A DNA stretch of 37,860 nucleotides. Origin: JAZDCJ01 sp036311985. Its GTDB lineage: Bacteria; Actinomycetota; Actinomycetes; Actinomycetales; Micrococcaceae. Positions 25,931 through 33,779 of the stretch are shown here, in pieces; position 1 is the stretch's first letter, and the number at the start of each line of letters is the position of its first letter. The stretch lies in assembly GCF_036311985.1 (NCBI RefSeq), contig NZ_JAZDCJ010000039.1. One strand, 5' to 3'. A program made the position numbers and the translations under genes. Below the pieces are notes generated by a model, which searched no databases, was not told where the DNA came from, and was given only the letters and a program-made list of their open reading frames with translations.

Positions 25931-26590
25931 GTGCGTAAGGTTTTCCAGGCTGAGCTCCAGTCGATCGGCGAGGAACTCATCCAGATGTCCCAGCTCGTGG
26001 TCCAGGCCATGGAGCGCGCCTACGAGTCCTTCGAGTCGGCGGATACCGAGGTGGCCCAGGAGGTCATCGCGGCGGACGCCAAGATCGACTTCCTGCAGAA
26101 CCAGCTCGACGAGCGGGCCATCGACGTCCTCGCCCTCCAGGGCCCCGTCGCCTCCGACCTGCGCATGATCGTCGGCTCGCTGCGCATGAGCGCCTCGCTC
26201 GAGCGCATGGGCGACCTCGCCCGCCACATCGCCCAGCTGGCCCGCCTGCGCTACCCGAACCAGGTGGTACCCGCCTCCCTGGCCGGCACGTTCAAGGAGA
26301 TGGCGCAGCTGGACATCCAGATCGCCACGAAGATCGGCGAGCTCCTGGAGACCCGCGACCTCACGATCTCCAAGGACATCGCCGCCCTCAACGCGCGCAT
26401 CGACGAGCTGCACCTGAGCGTGTTCCGCACCGTCGCCGAGGACTCCTGGACCGAGTCCGCCCCGACGACGGCCGACGTCACCCTGACGAGCCGCTACCTC
26501 GAGCGCTTCGGCGACCACGGCGTCTCCGTGGCCCGCAAGGTCAACTACCTCGTCACCGGCGAGTGGGACCCCGAGGTCACCGAGTACTAG
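25931..26590 (+). CDS. phoU: phosphate transport system regulator PhoU
   Basis: PhoU (219 residues) is an all-helical cytoplasmic protein that links the Pst phosphate transporter to the sensor kinase and keeps the phosphate response off when phosphate is plentiful. Two PhoU repeats are seen, about 10-105 and 115-205, with characteristic stretches (LDERAIDVLALQGPVASDLR, SASLERMGDLARHIA; then SRYLERFGDHGVSVARKV). The GTG start at 25931 has AAAGGAC 6 bases upstream. The gene is divergent from senX3-regX3 behind a PHO box, so it is probably induced by RegX3. Confidence 0.95.
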   Translation: MRKVFQAELQSIGEELIQMSQLVVQAMERAYESFESADTEVAQEVIAADAKIDFLQNQLDERAIDVLALQGPVASDLRMIVGSLRMSASLERMGDLARHIAQLARLRYPNQVVPASLAGTFKEMAQLDIQIATKIGELLETRDLTISKDIAALNARIDELHLSVFRTVAEDSWTESAPTTADVTLTSRYLERFGDHGVSVARKVNYLVTGEWDPEVTEY

Positions 26591-26597
26591 GCCGTTC

Positions 26598-26622
26598 CCG
26601 GCGGCCCCCCCGGGGCCGCCGG
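26598..26622 (+). terminator. phoU terminator
   Basis: CCGGCGGCCCC and GGGGCCGCCGG make an 11-bp stem with a CCC loop, 7 bases after the phoU stop. No U tract follows. Confidence 0.6.
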
Positions 26623-26642
26623 CATCCGCCGCACCAACGCGA

Positions 26643-26676
26643 ACGGCGCCCGTCCCCCACGGGGGGCGGGCGCCGT
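26643..26676. terminator. gpmA terminator
   Basis: ACGGCGCCCG (26643-26652) pairs with CGGGCGCCGT (26667-26676) around a C/G-rich inner part that can extend the stem. It lies 17 bases after the gpmA stop, in the convergent gap with phoU, and may serve both. Confidence 0.6.
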
Positions 26677-26693
26677 CGTCGTCCGGCTTGGGG

Positions 26694-27440
26694 CTACTTG
26701 CGGCCCTGGTTCGCGACCGCGTGGATATTGGCCGCGGCGGCCTCGGGGTCCAGGTAGCGGCCGCCGCGCTCGACGGGGGCCAGGTCCTCGTCCAGCTCGT
26801 AGACGAGCGGGATGCCCGTGGGGATGTTCAGTGCCGCGATGTCCTCGTCGCTGATGCCGTCGAGGTGCTTGACGAGGGCCCGCAGCGAGTTGCCGTGGGC
26901 CGCGACGAGCACGGTCTTGCCGGCCCTCAGATCGGGGACGATCGCCGATTCCCAGTACGGCAGCATGCGCTCGAGGACGTCCTTGAGGCACTCGGTGCGG
27001 GGGGCGTCGGCGCCGAGTCCGGCGTAGCGCGGATCGTCCGCCTGGGAGAACTCGGAGGAGTCGTCGAGGGGCGGCGGCGGGGTGTCGTAGGAGCGGCGCC
27101 ACTCCATGAACTGCTCCTCGCCGTACTCGGCGAGGGTCTGCGCCTTGTCCTTGCCCTGCAGGGCGCCGTAGTGGCGCTCGTTGAGGCGCCAATCGCGGCG
27201 GACCGGGATCCAGCTGCGGTCCGCCGCCTCGAGCGCGAGGTTGGCCGTGGTGATCGCGCGCTGCAGCACGGAGGTGTGCAGGACGTCCGGCAGCAGCCCG
27301 GCCTCGACCAGCAGCTCGCCGCCGCGGACGGCCTCGGACCGGCCCTGCTCGGTGAGCGTCACGTCGTACCAGCCGGTGAACAGGTTCTTCTCGTTCCAAT
27401 CGCTCTGCCCATGGCGGAGCAGGATCAGGGTGTAGGTCAT
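26694..27440 (-). CDS. gpmA: 2,3-bisphosphoglycerate-dependent phosphoglycerate mutase
   Basis: GpmA (248 residues) interconverts 3- and 2-phosphoglycerate in glycolysis. The histidine-phosphatase signature LILLRHGQSDWN gives R9-H10-G11, with H10 the phosphorylated histidine. LFTGWYDVTLTEQG, RRDWRLNERHYGALQG and the second histidine in VAAHGNSLRALVKHL are all present. Length matches the dimeric family. The ATG has TAGGAT exactly 6 bases upstream. In mycobacteria gpm1 lies just before senX3-regX3; here phoU is between them and gpmA is convergent to it. Confidence 0.95.
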   Translation of the reverse strand: MTYTLILLRHGQSDWNEKNLFTGWYDVTLTEQGRSEAVRGGELLVEAGLLPDVLHTSVLQRAITTANLALEAADRSWIPVRRDWRLNERHYGALQGKDKAQTLAEYGEEQFMEWRRSYDTPPPPLDDSSEFSQADDPRYAGLGADAPRTECLKDVLERMLPYWESAIVPDLRAGKTVLVAAHGNSLRALVKHLDGISDEDIAALNIPTGIPLVYELDEDLAPVERGGRYLDPEAAAANIHAVANQGRK

Positions 27441-27446
27441 GCCCCC

Positions 27447-27452
27447 ATCCTA
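27447..27452 (-). promoter_or_regulatory. gpmA -10 box, leaderless geometry
   Basis: TAGGAT on the minus strand, then GGGGGC, then the ATG start. Confidence 0.5.
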
Positions 27453-27586
27453 ACGACGGCGGGGCCGCGCCCGCCGCACATGACGGCGGCCCCGTCGGCG
27501 GAACGCGGGCAACGCCACGGGGCCGTCGCGGCGCACCGGGGAACCGGCCGCCTCGGGCTCGCCGGGGTCCTGCGCCACCGGCGGCC

Positions 27587-27592
27587 TACGAT
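27587..27592 (+). promoter_or_regulatory. methyltransferase gene -10 box, leaderless geometry
   Basis: TACGAT, then GGTCTC, then the first of two adjacent GTG codons; this spacing favours the first. Confidence 0.5.
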
Positions 27593-27598
27593 GGTCTC

Positions 27599-28420
27599 GT
27601 GGTGCAGAAGGCGGAACGGCTCGGCGGGCGCACGGGCACCGGACGCCCGCTTGGCAATGTGACGCGCGGCACGACGGCGGCCAACAGGATGCGCCGCGTC
27701 GACCGCTGGATCGCGGGCACCCAGGCCGGCCGGCTGCGCGCGGCGGGTCCGGCCCCGCTCGCCGTCGACCTGGGCTACGGGGCCTCCCCCGCGACGGCCG
27801 TCGAGCTCTTCCGCCGGCTCCGCACGGTCCGCCCCGACGCACGCCTCACGGGACTCGAGATCGAGCCCGGCCGGGTCGAGCGCGCCCGCGCCGCCGCCGA
27901 GGAGGGCCTGGACTTCCGGCTCGGCGGCTTCGAACTGCCCGTGGACGGGCACCCCGTGCTCGTGCGGGCGTTCAACGTCCTGCGCCAGTACGAGGAATCG
28001 GACGTCGACGCGATCTGGTCCACCCTCCGGGCCCGGCTGGCCCCGGGCGGGCTGATCGTCGAGGGAACCTGCGACGAGATCGGGCGCCGCGCGGCCTGGG
28101 TCGGGATCGGCGCCGAGGGGCCGGAGACGTTCAGCCTCGCGCTGCGCTTCGGGGCCTTCGGGCTGCCGTCCGACGTCGCGGAGCGCCTGCCCAAGGCGCT
28201 CATCCACCGCAACGTCCCCGGCGAGCCGGTGCACTCGTTCCTGCGGGCGGCCGATGCCGCGTGGCTCGCGGCCGCGCCGCTCGCGTCGTTCGGGAACCGG
28301 CAGCGGTGGATCCGGATGTGCGAGTCGCTGCGCGGCACGGGGTGGCCCGTGCTCCATGGACCGGCGCGGTGGCGGCTCGGCGAGCTGACCGTCGACTGGG
28401 CGTGCGTGGCCCCGGCGTAG
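27599..28420 (+). CDS. SAM-dependent methyltransferase, class I
   Basis: This 273-residue cytoplasmic protein has a Rossmann-fold methyltransferase core. Motif I is VDLGYGASP (D57-G61), followed by an acidic SAM-ribose position in LTGLEIEPGRVERA and a motif-IV-like stretch FNVLRQY. The N-terminal segment GNVTRGTTAANRMRRVDRW is distinctive and resembles that of a conserved actinobacterial family of unknown substrate. No signal peptide or membrane segment. The gene stands alone between divergent gpmA and convergent DUF2516 genes. I cannot name the substrate. Confidence 0.75.
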   Translation: MVQKAERLGGRTGTGRPLGNVTRGTTAANRMRRVDRWIAGTQAGRLRAAGPAPLAVDLGYGASPATAVELFRRLRTVRPDARLTGLEIEPGRVERARAAAEEGLDFRLGGFELPVDGHPVLVRAFNVLRQYEESDVDAIWSTLRARLAPGGLIVEGTCDEIGRRAAWVGIGAEGPETFSLALRFGAFGLPSDVAERLPKALIHRNVPGEPVHSFLRAADAAWLAAAPLASFGNRQRWIRMCESLRGTGWPVLHGPARWRLGELTVDWACVAPA

Positions 28421-28442
28421 CCGCCGACCTCGCGGCCGCGGC

Positions 28443-28751
28443 CTAGTAGTTGTAGTAGCCCGTGCCCTTGCCGGAGACGGCGGGGCGGACGTCGGCGAGG
28501 TAGACGCACACGATGCAGGCCGCCACGAGCATCAGGATCCCGCCGCCCCCGCCGCCGGCGACGCTCAGGAGGGCCACGCCCGTGGAGACGCCGTTGAGCG
28601 CCATCCAGAATCCCTTGGTGCGCTTGTCCTCGCGCTGGAAGTTCGCGGCCGGATGGCGCAGGTTGTCCAGGAACGCCCAGAGGGCAAGGCCCAGGACCAC
28701 CAAGCTCAGCGCCTGGAAGAGGTACATCTCGAAGGTGTATGCCATGACCAC
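28443..28751 (-). CDS. DUF2516 family small membrane protein
   Basis: This 102-residue protein has an N-terminal membrane helix (about 11-27, ALSLVVLGLALWAFLDNL), a short polar loop with KRTKGFW, then one or two further helices interrupted by a Gly run and ending in LADVRP. The pattern, including the W-A-F-x-D and K-x-T-K-x-x-W positions, matches DUF2516, whose function is unknown. The GTG at 28751 is chosen over the ATG at 28745 because TAGACT lies exactly 6 bases before it and there is no Shine-Dalgarno sequence for the ATG. It is convergent with the methyltransferase gene. Confidence 0.75.
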   Translation of the reverse strand: MVMAYTFEMYLFQALSLVVLGLALWAFLDNLRHPAANFQREDKRTKGFWMALNGVSTGVALLSVAGGGGGGILMLVAACIVCVYLADVRPAVSGKGTGYYNY

Positions 28752-28757
28752 GGTCCC

Positions 28758-28763
28758 AGTCTA
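28758..28763 (-). promoter_or_regulatory. DUF2516 gene -10 box, leaderless geometry
   Basis: TAGACT on the minus strand, then GGGACC, then GTG. Confidence 0.5.
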
Positions 28764-28780
28764 GACGGCGCCCCCGCCGC

Positions 28781-28798
28781 CGGGCCGCTAGCGGCCCG
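28781..28798. repeat. inverted repeat between the PLP-enzyme and DUF2516 genes
   Basis: CGGGCCGCTAGCGGCCCG is a perfect palindrome (7-bp stem, CTAG loop) in the 150-base gap. It may end the PLP-enzyme transcript or overlap the -35 region of the DUF2516 promoter. No U tract follows. Confidence 0.4.
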
Positions 28799-28903
28799 CA
28801 CCGCGTGGCGGCCCGGCAGGACGGACCCGGGCCCGGCCGGAGGGCGGCTTACGCGCACTGCGGCCGTCCGGCGTCGTCCCCGCCACCGGCCTGGCGGCCC
28901 GGA

Positions 28904-30061
28904 TCAGAGTGCCGTCAGCGCCTGCTCGAGGTCCCTCCACAGGTCCCCGGCGTCCTCGATGCCGACGCTGAGCCGGATGAGGGCGTCGGGGACGGACGCG
29001 GGCTCCGAGGGGTGGCGGCGGCGGCGTTCGGCGAGCGATTCGACGCCGCCGAGGCTCGTCGCGGGCGTCCAGAGCCGGAACGCGGCGAGCACCCGTTCGG
29101 CGGCCTCGGAGCCGCCCGGAACGGTGAAGGCCAGGATCGAGCCGAAGCCGTCCATCTGCTCCGCCGCGCGCGCGTGTCCCGGGTCGCCGGCGAGCCCCGG
29201 GTAGCGGACGGACTCGACCGCGGGGTGCTCCGCGAGCCGGGCTGCCAGCTCGCCCGCGCTCTGTTCCGCACGGCGCACACGCAGGGCCAGGGTGCGCAGC
29301 CCGCGCAGCGCGAGCCAGGCCTCGAACGGGCCCGGGATGGCCCCGTGCAGGCTGCGGTGGGCGTGGAGGCGGGCGCGCAGGGCCTCGTCGTTGGTCAGGA
29401 CCATGCCGAGGACGACGTCGGAATGCCCGCCCAGGTACTTGGTCGCCGAGTGCAGGACGACGTCGGCGCCGAGCCCCAGAGGGCGCTGCAGCAGTGGCGT
29501 GGCGAACGTGTTGTCCACGATGCTCACGGCACCGGCGGCGCGGGCCGCGGCGGCCAGCGCGCGGAGGTCGGCGACCTCCAGCATGGGGTTGGTGGGGCTC
29601 TCGAGCCAGACGGCGTCAGCGCCCTGGATCAGCGCGGCGGTCGCCTCCGTGTCCTCGACGTCGGCCGTGCGCACCGTCAGCGCGCCGCGCTCCTCGAGCT
29701 CCTGCAGCAGGGCGAGCGTGCCGTTGTAGGAGTGGCGGGGCACGACGACGGTGCCGCCAGCGGGGACGAGGGCCAGGGCGGCGGCCACGGCGGCCATGCC
29801 GGAGGCGAAGGCGAGGCCCGGCAGCGTGGACTCCTCGAGGGCCGCGACGGCCTCCTCGAGCGGGTCCCACGTGGGGTTGGAGAAGCGGCCGTAGACGCGC
29901 TCCCCCGCGCCCGGGGTGCCCGTGCCGACGAAGGTCGACGAGAGCACGATCGGCGGGTTCACGGGGGCGTCCGCCACGCGGGGCGGGCGCCCGGCGGCGA
30001 CGGCGACGGTCTCGGGAGAGAGCCCGGCCGCGTGCGGGGCCGGGGAGGCGTTGAGCTGCAT
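28904..30061 (-). CDS. cystathionine gamma-synthase / Cys-Met metabolism PLP enzyme
   Basis: This 385-residue enzyme belongs to the Cys/Met metabolism PLP-dependent family. The PLP lysine is K208 in LHSATKYLGGHSD; RFSNPTWDPLEEAVAALE, ESPTNPMLEV and SIVDNTFATPLLQ are further family motifs. Members include cystathionine gamma-synthase, gamma-lyase and O-acyl-homoserine sulfhydrylases, which cannot be separated by eye; gamma-synthase is the most likely from length and overall look. The ATG at 30061 begins MQLNAS and has TACTGT 7 bases upstream. It diverges from tmk across 83 bases and appears to be transcribed alone. Confidence 0.85.
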   Translation of the reverse strand: MQLNASPAPHAAGLSPETVAVAAGRPPRVADAPVNPPIVLSSTFVGTGTPGAGERVYGRFSNPTWDPLEEAVAALEESTLPGLAFASGMAAVAAALALVPAGGTVVVPRHSYNGTLALLQELEERGALTVRTADVEDTEATAALIQGADAVWLESPTNPMLEVADLRALAAAARAAGAVSIVDNTFATPLLQRPLGLGADVVLHSATKYLGGHSDVVLGMVLTNDEALRARLHAHRSLHGAIPGPFEAWLALRGLRTLALRVRRAEQSAGELAARLAEHPAVESVRYPGLAGDPGHARAAEQMDGFGSILAFTVPGGSEAAERVLAAFRLWTPATSLGGVESLAERRRRHPSEPASVPDALIRLSVGIEDAGDLWRDLEQALTAL

Positions 30062-30068
30062 GGAAGCC

Positions 30069-30074
30069 ACAGTA
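30069..30074 (-). promoter_or_regulatory. PLP-enzyme gene -10 box, near-leaderless geometry
   Basis: TACTGT on the minus strand, then GGCTTCC, then ATG. Confidence 0.45.
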
Positions 30075-30132
30075 GCGCCGCGCGATATCCCCAGCCGACG
30101 CCGTGGCCGACTGTGACGGCGGGACGAACGGC

Positions 30133-30138
30133 TAGGCT
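30133..30138 (+). promoter_or_regulatory. tmk-holB -10 box, leaderless geometry
   Basis: TAGGCT, then GGGCGG, then the GTG start of tmk. Confidence 0.5.
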
Positions 30139-30144
30139 GGGCGG

Positions 30145-30813
30145 GTGACTTCCAAGCCCCCACCGACGCCGGCCGGCGGACTGTTCATCGTCTTCGAGGG
30201 CGGCGACGGCGCCGGCAAGTCCACGCAGGCCGCGCTCCTGGCCGCGTCCCTGGAGTCCGCCGGCCGGACCGTGCTGCGCACGCGTGAACCGGGCGGGACA
30301 CCGATCGGCGAGAAGCTCCGCTCCCTCATCCTGGACCACGGCCACGGCACGGTCGACGCGCGCACCGAGGCGCTCATGTTCGCGGCCTCGCGCGCGGCGC
30401 ACGTGGAGCAGGTCATCCGCCCGGCCCTGGCGGCCGGGACCGTGGTGGTCTGCGACCGCTACGTCGACTCCTCCGTCGCCTACCAGGGCGTGGGCCGCGG
30501 CCTCGGCACCGACGAGGTGCTCGCCGTCAACCGCTGGGCCACCGACGGGCTCCTCCCCGACCTCACCGTGCTCCTGGACGTCGCCCCGGAAGCCGGGCGC
30601 CGGCGTCGTACCGCGGGCACGGCCGCCGAGGACCGGCTCGAGTCCGAGCCCGACGACTTCCATGCGCGCAACCGCGCGGCCTTCCTGGCCCTCGCCGATG
30701 CCGACCCGGGGCGCTACCTGGTCCTCGACGCCGCCCTGCCGGTCGACGAGCTGGGCGCGCTCGTGCGGGAGCGGATCGCGGGGCTCGCCGACCGGAGCCG
30801 GGTGGCGCCGTGA
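30145..30813 (+). CDS. tmk: thymidylate kinase
   Basis: Tmk (222 residues) phosphorylates dTMP to dTDP. The P-loop GGDGAGKST is at 19-27, the substrate motif DRYVDSSVAYQG follows, and the lid region (RRRTAGTAAEDRLESEPDDFH) is Arg-rich. A 12-residue Pro-rich lead precedes the first strand. The GTG start is supported by TAGGCT exactly 6 bases upstream. Its TGA overlaps the holB GTG (GTGA), an arrangement common in actinobacteria. Confidence 0.95.
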   Translation: MTSKPPPTPAGGLFIVFEGGDGAGKSTQAALLAASLESAGRTVLRTREPGGTPIGEKLRSLILDHGHGTVDARTEALMFAASRAAHVEQVIRPALAAGTVVVCDRYVDSSVAYQGVGRGLGTDEVLAVNRWATDGLLPDLTVLLDVAPEAGRRRRTAGTAAEDRLESEPDDFHARNRAAFLALADADPGRYLVLDAALPVDELGALVRERIAGLADRSRVAP

Positions 30814-31958
30814 GCGTCTGGGACGAGCTGCCGGGGCAGGAGGCCGCGGTCTCCCAGCTGCGCCGCGCCGTCGCGGAGGGCAACCCCACGCACGCCTGGC
30901 TCTTCACCGGCCCGCCCGGCTCCGGGCGCTCCAACGCCGCGCGGGCCTTCGCCGCGGCCCTGCAGTGCCAGGCGCCGGATCCGGCCGCGCGCGGCTGCGG
31001 CGAGTGCCCGGCGTGCCGCACCGTCCTGGCCGGCACCCACCCGGACGTGTCGATGGTGACCACGGAGAACGTCAGCTACGCGATCGCCGACGTGCGCGAG
31101 CTGATCGGCAAGGCCCAGGACCGGCCCTCCGGCGGCAAGTGGCGCGTCGTGGTCATGGAGGACGCCGACCGCATGGCCGAACGCACCACCAACGTGCTGC
31201 TCAAGGCCATCGAGGAACCGCCCCCGCACACCGTCTGGATCCTCTGCGCACCAAGCCCCGCCGACGTCCTCGTGACGATCCGCTCGCGTTGCCGCCCCGT
31301 GGGGCTGCGCGTCCCCGCCCGCGAGGCCGTCGCCGAACTGCTCGTGCGGCGCGACGGGCTGACCCCGGAGCAGGCGGAGTTCGCCTCGCGGGTCTCGCAG
31401 AGCCACATCGGGATCGCGCGACGGCTCGCGCGCGACGAGGGCGCCCGCCAGCGCCGCGACAGGACGGTGCGTATGCCGCTCGCCCTGCGCTCGGTCGCCG
31501 ACGCCGTGCTCGCCGCCGCGGCGCTCGTGGAGCTGTCCACGGCGGAGGCGACGGCGTCCGCCGAGGAACGCGCCACGGCCGACGCCGCGGCCCTGCGCGA
31601 GGCGCTCGGGCTCGAGGAGGGCACCGCCGTCCCGCCGCAGCTGCGCAGCCAGTTCAAGCAGCTCGAGGAGTCCGCCAAGCGGCGCGCGCGGCGCGGGGTC
31701 AACGACTCGCTCGACCGCTCGCTCATCGACCTGTCCACGTTCTTCCGCGACGTCCTGACCCTCCAGCTGGCCACGGGCACGGAGCTCGTCAACGACTACC
31801 TCGCGTCCGAGCTGGCCTCCTACGCCGAGCGCTCCACGCCGGAGCAGACGCTCGCCAAGATCGACATGATCGGCGAGGCCCGGAAGCGGATCGGCGCCAA
31901 CGTGCAGCCGCTGCTGGCCATGGAGGCCATGATGGCCGGACTCCTGGCGCACCGGTGA
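30810..31958 (+). CDS. holB: DNA polymerase III subunit delta'
   Basis: HolB (382 residues) is the delta' subunit of the clamp loader. The AAA+ domain (about 1-210) has the P-loop GPPGSGRS at 34-41 with Arg40 in place of lysine, consistent with a clamp-loader subunit that does not hydrolyse ATP. A four-cysteine zinc module (C53, then CGECPAC) follows, then a Walker B-like VVVMEDADRM, and SRC in TIRSRCRPVGL. The C-terminal half is the helical collar domain. The GTG start overlaps the tmk stop by 4 bases, so the two are co-translated. Confidence 0.93.
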   Translation: MSVWDELPGQEAAVSQLRRAVAEGNPTHAWLFTGPPGSGRSNAARAFAAALQCQAPDPAARGCGECPACRTVLAGTHPDVSMVTTENVSYAIADVRELIGKAQDRPSGGKWRVVVMEDADRMAERTTNVLLKAIEEPPPHTVWILCAPSPADVLVTIRSRCRPVGLRVPAREAVAELLVRRDGLTPEQAEFASRVSQSHIGIARRLARDEGARQRRDRTVRMPLALRSVADAVLAAAALVELSTAEATASAEERATADAAALREALGLEEGTAVPPQLRSQFKQLEESAKRRARRGVNDSLDRSLIDLSTFFRDVLTLQLATGTELVNDYLASELASYAERSTPEQTLAKIDMIGEARKRIGANVQPLLAMEAMMAGLLAHR

Positions 31959-32019
31959 GCCGACCATGACCGGAAGCCGAGACGGCCGCCGCGCCGCCAC
32001 GACCCCCCAGGAGCCACGC

Positions 32020-33564
32020 GTGAAGATCCCCTCCCGATTCCGGACGCCCCGGCGGACGACCGTCGCTGCGGCCGCCGTCGTCGCCCTGGTGCTGACCGGC
32101 TGCGTGCCGCTGGATCCCGGGACGGGCCAGGGCGGCGGACAGGCCTCGCAGCCCGGCGCCGTGATGCCCTCTGCGCCCGCGGACCTCGAACGCTTCTACA
32201 CGCAGGAGCTCGAGTGGAGCAGTTGCGAGGGCTCGTTCGACTGCGCGAGCGTCGAAGTGCCCCTGGACTATTCCCGGCCCGAGGCGGAGACGATCGAGCT
32301 GGCCGTGATCCGCAAGCGGGCCGCGAAGCCGCAAGGCAGCCTCCTCGTGAACCCCGGCGGGCCGGGCGCCTCCGGCGTGGACACGGTCCGCGATGCGGGG
32401 ACCCTGATGTTCTCGAGCGCCCTGCGCGAGGGCTTCCACCTGGTCGGCTTCGACCCGCGGGGCGTGTCCCGCTCCGCACCGGTGACCTGCCGGACGGACG
32501 CGGAACGGGACGCCGACCGGGCGACGCTCTTCAGCGACTCCGAGGAGGACCAACGCCGGGTCGAAGAGTACCTCGCCGAGTTCGCGGCCCAGTGCGAGGA
32601 GCGCACGGGGCTGCCGCTCGCCTTCGTCGACACCGTGAGCGCCGCCCGCGACCTGGACATCCTGCGGGCCGTCAACGGCGACGCGAAGCTGAACTACCTC
32701 GGCTATTCCTACGGCACGCGGCTGGGGGCGGCGTATGCCGGGCTGTTCCCGGAGAACGTGGGGCGCATGGTCCTCGACGGCGCCATGGACCCCTCCCTCA
32801 CCATGGAGGAGACCACGCTCGGCCAGGCGGAGGCCATGGAGTCCTCGCTGCGCGCCTACCTTGCCGAATGCCTGCGGAGCGCCGAGTGCCCCTTCTCCGG
32901 TGACGTCGACGACGCCGTCGAACAGCTGCACGAGCTGATGCGGGACGTGGACTCCCGGCCCCTCACCACGGGCGACGGACGCGTGTTCAACGTCGGCGAG
33001 CTCGTCAGCGGGGTCCTGATGGCGTTCTACGACGAGGGCTGGTGGCCCACGCTCACGAGCGCCCTGGCGGGCCTGTTCGGCGGCGATCCCGATCCCCTCA
33101 TGGCGCTGGCCGATACGAGCGCGGGCCGCAACGAGGACGGCTCGTACACGGGCAACGCGGCGGCCGCGTTCTACGGCGTGAACTGCCTCGACTACCCGAT
33201 GACCACCGACGAGGAGGGCATGGACGCCGACGCCGAGGAGCTCATGGAGGCCTCTCCGACGTTCGGGGAGTTCCTCGCCTACGGCGGCGCGGTCTGCGCG
33301 CACTGGCCCTTCCCGAGCACCGGCCAACCGGCACCCGTGGAGGCGCCGGGAGCGGCGCCGATCGTGGTCATCGGCACCACGGGCGACCCGGCGACGCCCT
33401 ATGACTGGGCGGTCGCGCTGAGCGGCCAGCTCGCCTCCGGCGTCCTGGTCTCCTACGAGGGCCACGGCCACACCGCCTACGGGCGCAGCAACCAGTGCAT
33501 CGAGCGCGCCGTGGACCGCTACTTCCTCGACGGAACGGTGCCGGAAGACGGGCTCGCTTGCTGA
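32020..33564 (+). CDS. secreted alpha/beta-hydrolase lipoprotein, TAP family
   Basis: This 514-residue protein is probably an extracytoplasmic peptidase or esterase of the tripeptidyl aminopeptidase/SlpD family. The signal peptide has RFRTPRRTT, a hydrophobic core and the lipobox VLTGC with lipidated C28. The fold shows NPGGPGASG (oxyanion region), nucleophile S230 (GYSYGTRLGA), D456 (TGDPATP) and H484 (GHGHTAYGRS), a complete triad, plus the usual Cys-rich C-terminus. The GTG at 32020 is preferred to the ATG at 31966 because AGGAG lies 6 bases upstream and the signal peptide then has a normal n-region. It follows holB by 61 bases and may be co-transcribed. It resembles the mycobacterial CaeA/Hip1 type; the substrate is unknown. 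Confidence 0.88.
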   Translation: MKIPSRFRTPRRTTVAAAAVVALVLTGCVPLDPGTGQGGGQASQPGAVMPSAPADLERFYTQELEWSSCEGSFDCASVEVPLDYSRPEAETIELAVIRKRAAKPQGSLLVNPGGPGASGVDTVRDAGTLMFSSALREGFHLVGFDPRGVSRSAPVTCRTDAERDADRATLFSDSEEDQRRVEEYLAEFAAQCEERTGLPLAFVDTVSAARDLDILRAVNGDAKLNYLGYSYGTRLGAAYAGLFPENVGRMVLDGAMDPSLTMEETTLGQAEAMESSLRAYLAECLRSAECPFSGDVDDAVEQLHELMRDVDSRPLTTGDGRVFNVGELVSGVLMAFYDEGWWPTLTSALAGLFGGDPDPLMALADTSAGRNEDGSYTGNAAAAFYGVNCLDYPMTTDEEGMDADAEELMEASPTFGEFLAYGGAVCAHWPFPSTGQPAPVEAPGAAPIVVIGTTGDPATPYDWAVALSGQLASGVLVSYEGHGHTAYGRSNQCIERAVDRYFLDGTVPEDGLAC

Positions 33565-33610
33565 ACCGGAGCCGGCCACGGCCAGCCAGCGACGCGGCCC
33601 GTCCGCCGTT

Positions 33611-33640
33611 TTGACCTGCCGCGAGCGGATCCTCTAAAGT
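33611..33640 (+). promoter_or_regulatory. tRNA-Thr promoter
   Basis: TTGACC (33611-33616), an 18-base spacer and TAAAGT (33635-33640) lie 27 bases before the tRNA, a strong SigA-type match. Confidence 0.75.
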
Positions 33641-33667
33641 AGGTGCTTGCGGCCGTCAGGCCGTGAG

Positions 33668-33740
33668 GCCTCCTTAGCTCAGTCGGTAGAGCGTTTCACT
33701 CGTAATGAAAAGGTCACCAGTTCGATTCTGGTAGGGGGCT
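33668..33740 (+). tRNA. tRNA-Thr (anticodon CGT)
   Basis: The 73-base sequence folds as a full cloverleaf: acceptor GCCTCCT/AGGGGGC with one T-G pair, D stem GCTC/GAGC, anticodon stem TTTCA/TGAAA with loop CTCGTAA, and T stem ACCAG/CTGGT with loop TTCGATT. The anticodon CGT at 33701-33703 reads ACG, threonine. CCA is not encoded. It stands at the border between conserved housekeeping genes and the caspase-peptidase unit. Confidence 0.96.
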
Positions 33741-33747
33741 CGGATCC

Positions 33748-33779
33748 GTGAGGGGCCCGCCGGACGGCGGGCCCCTCAC
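33748..33779. terminator. bidirectional terminator, tRNA-Thr / metallopeptidase gene
   Basis: GTGAGGGGCCCGCC and GGCGGGCCCCTCAC form a perfect 14-bp stem with a GGAC loop, 7 bases after the tRNA. The stop codon of the convergent metallopeptidase gene (33776-33778) lies inside the stem. Confidence 0.8.

Noticed and set aside
31966..32019. ATG at 31966 as start of the TAP-family lipoprotein
   Set aside because: It has no good ribosome binding site, and it would put 18 extra polar residues before a complete signal peptide that begins at the GTG with AGGAG ahead.
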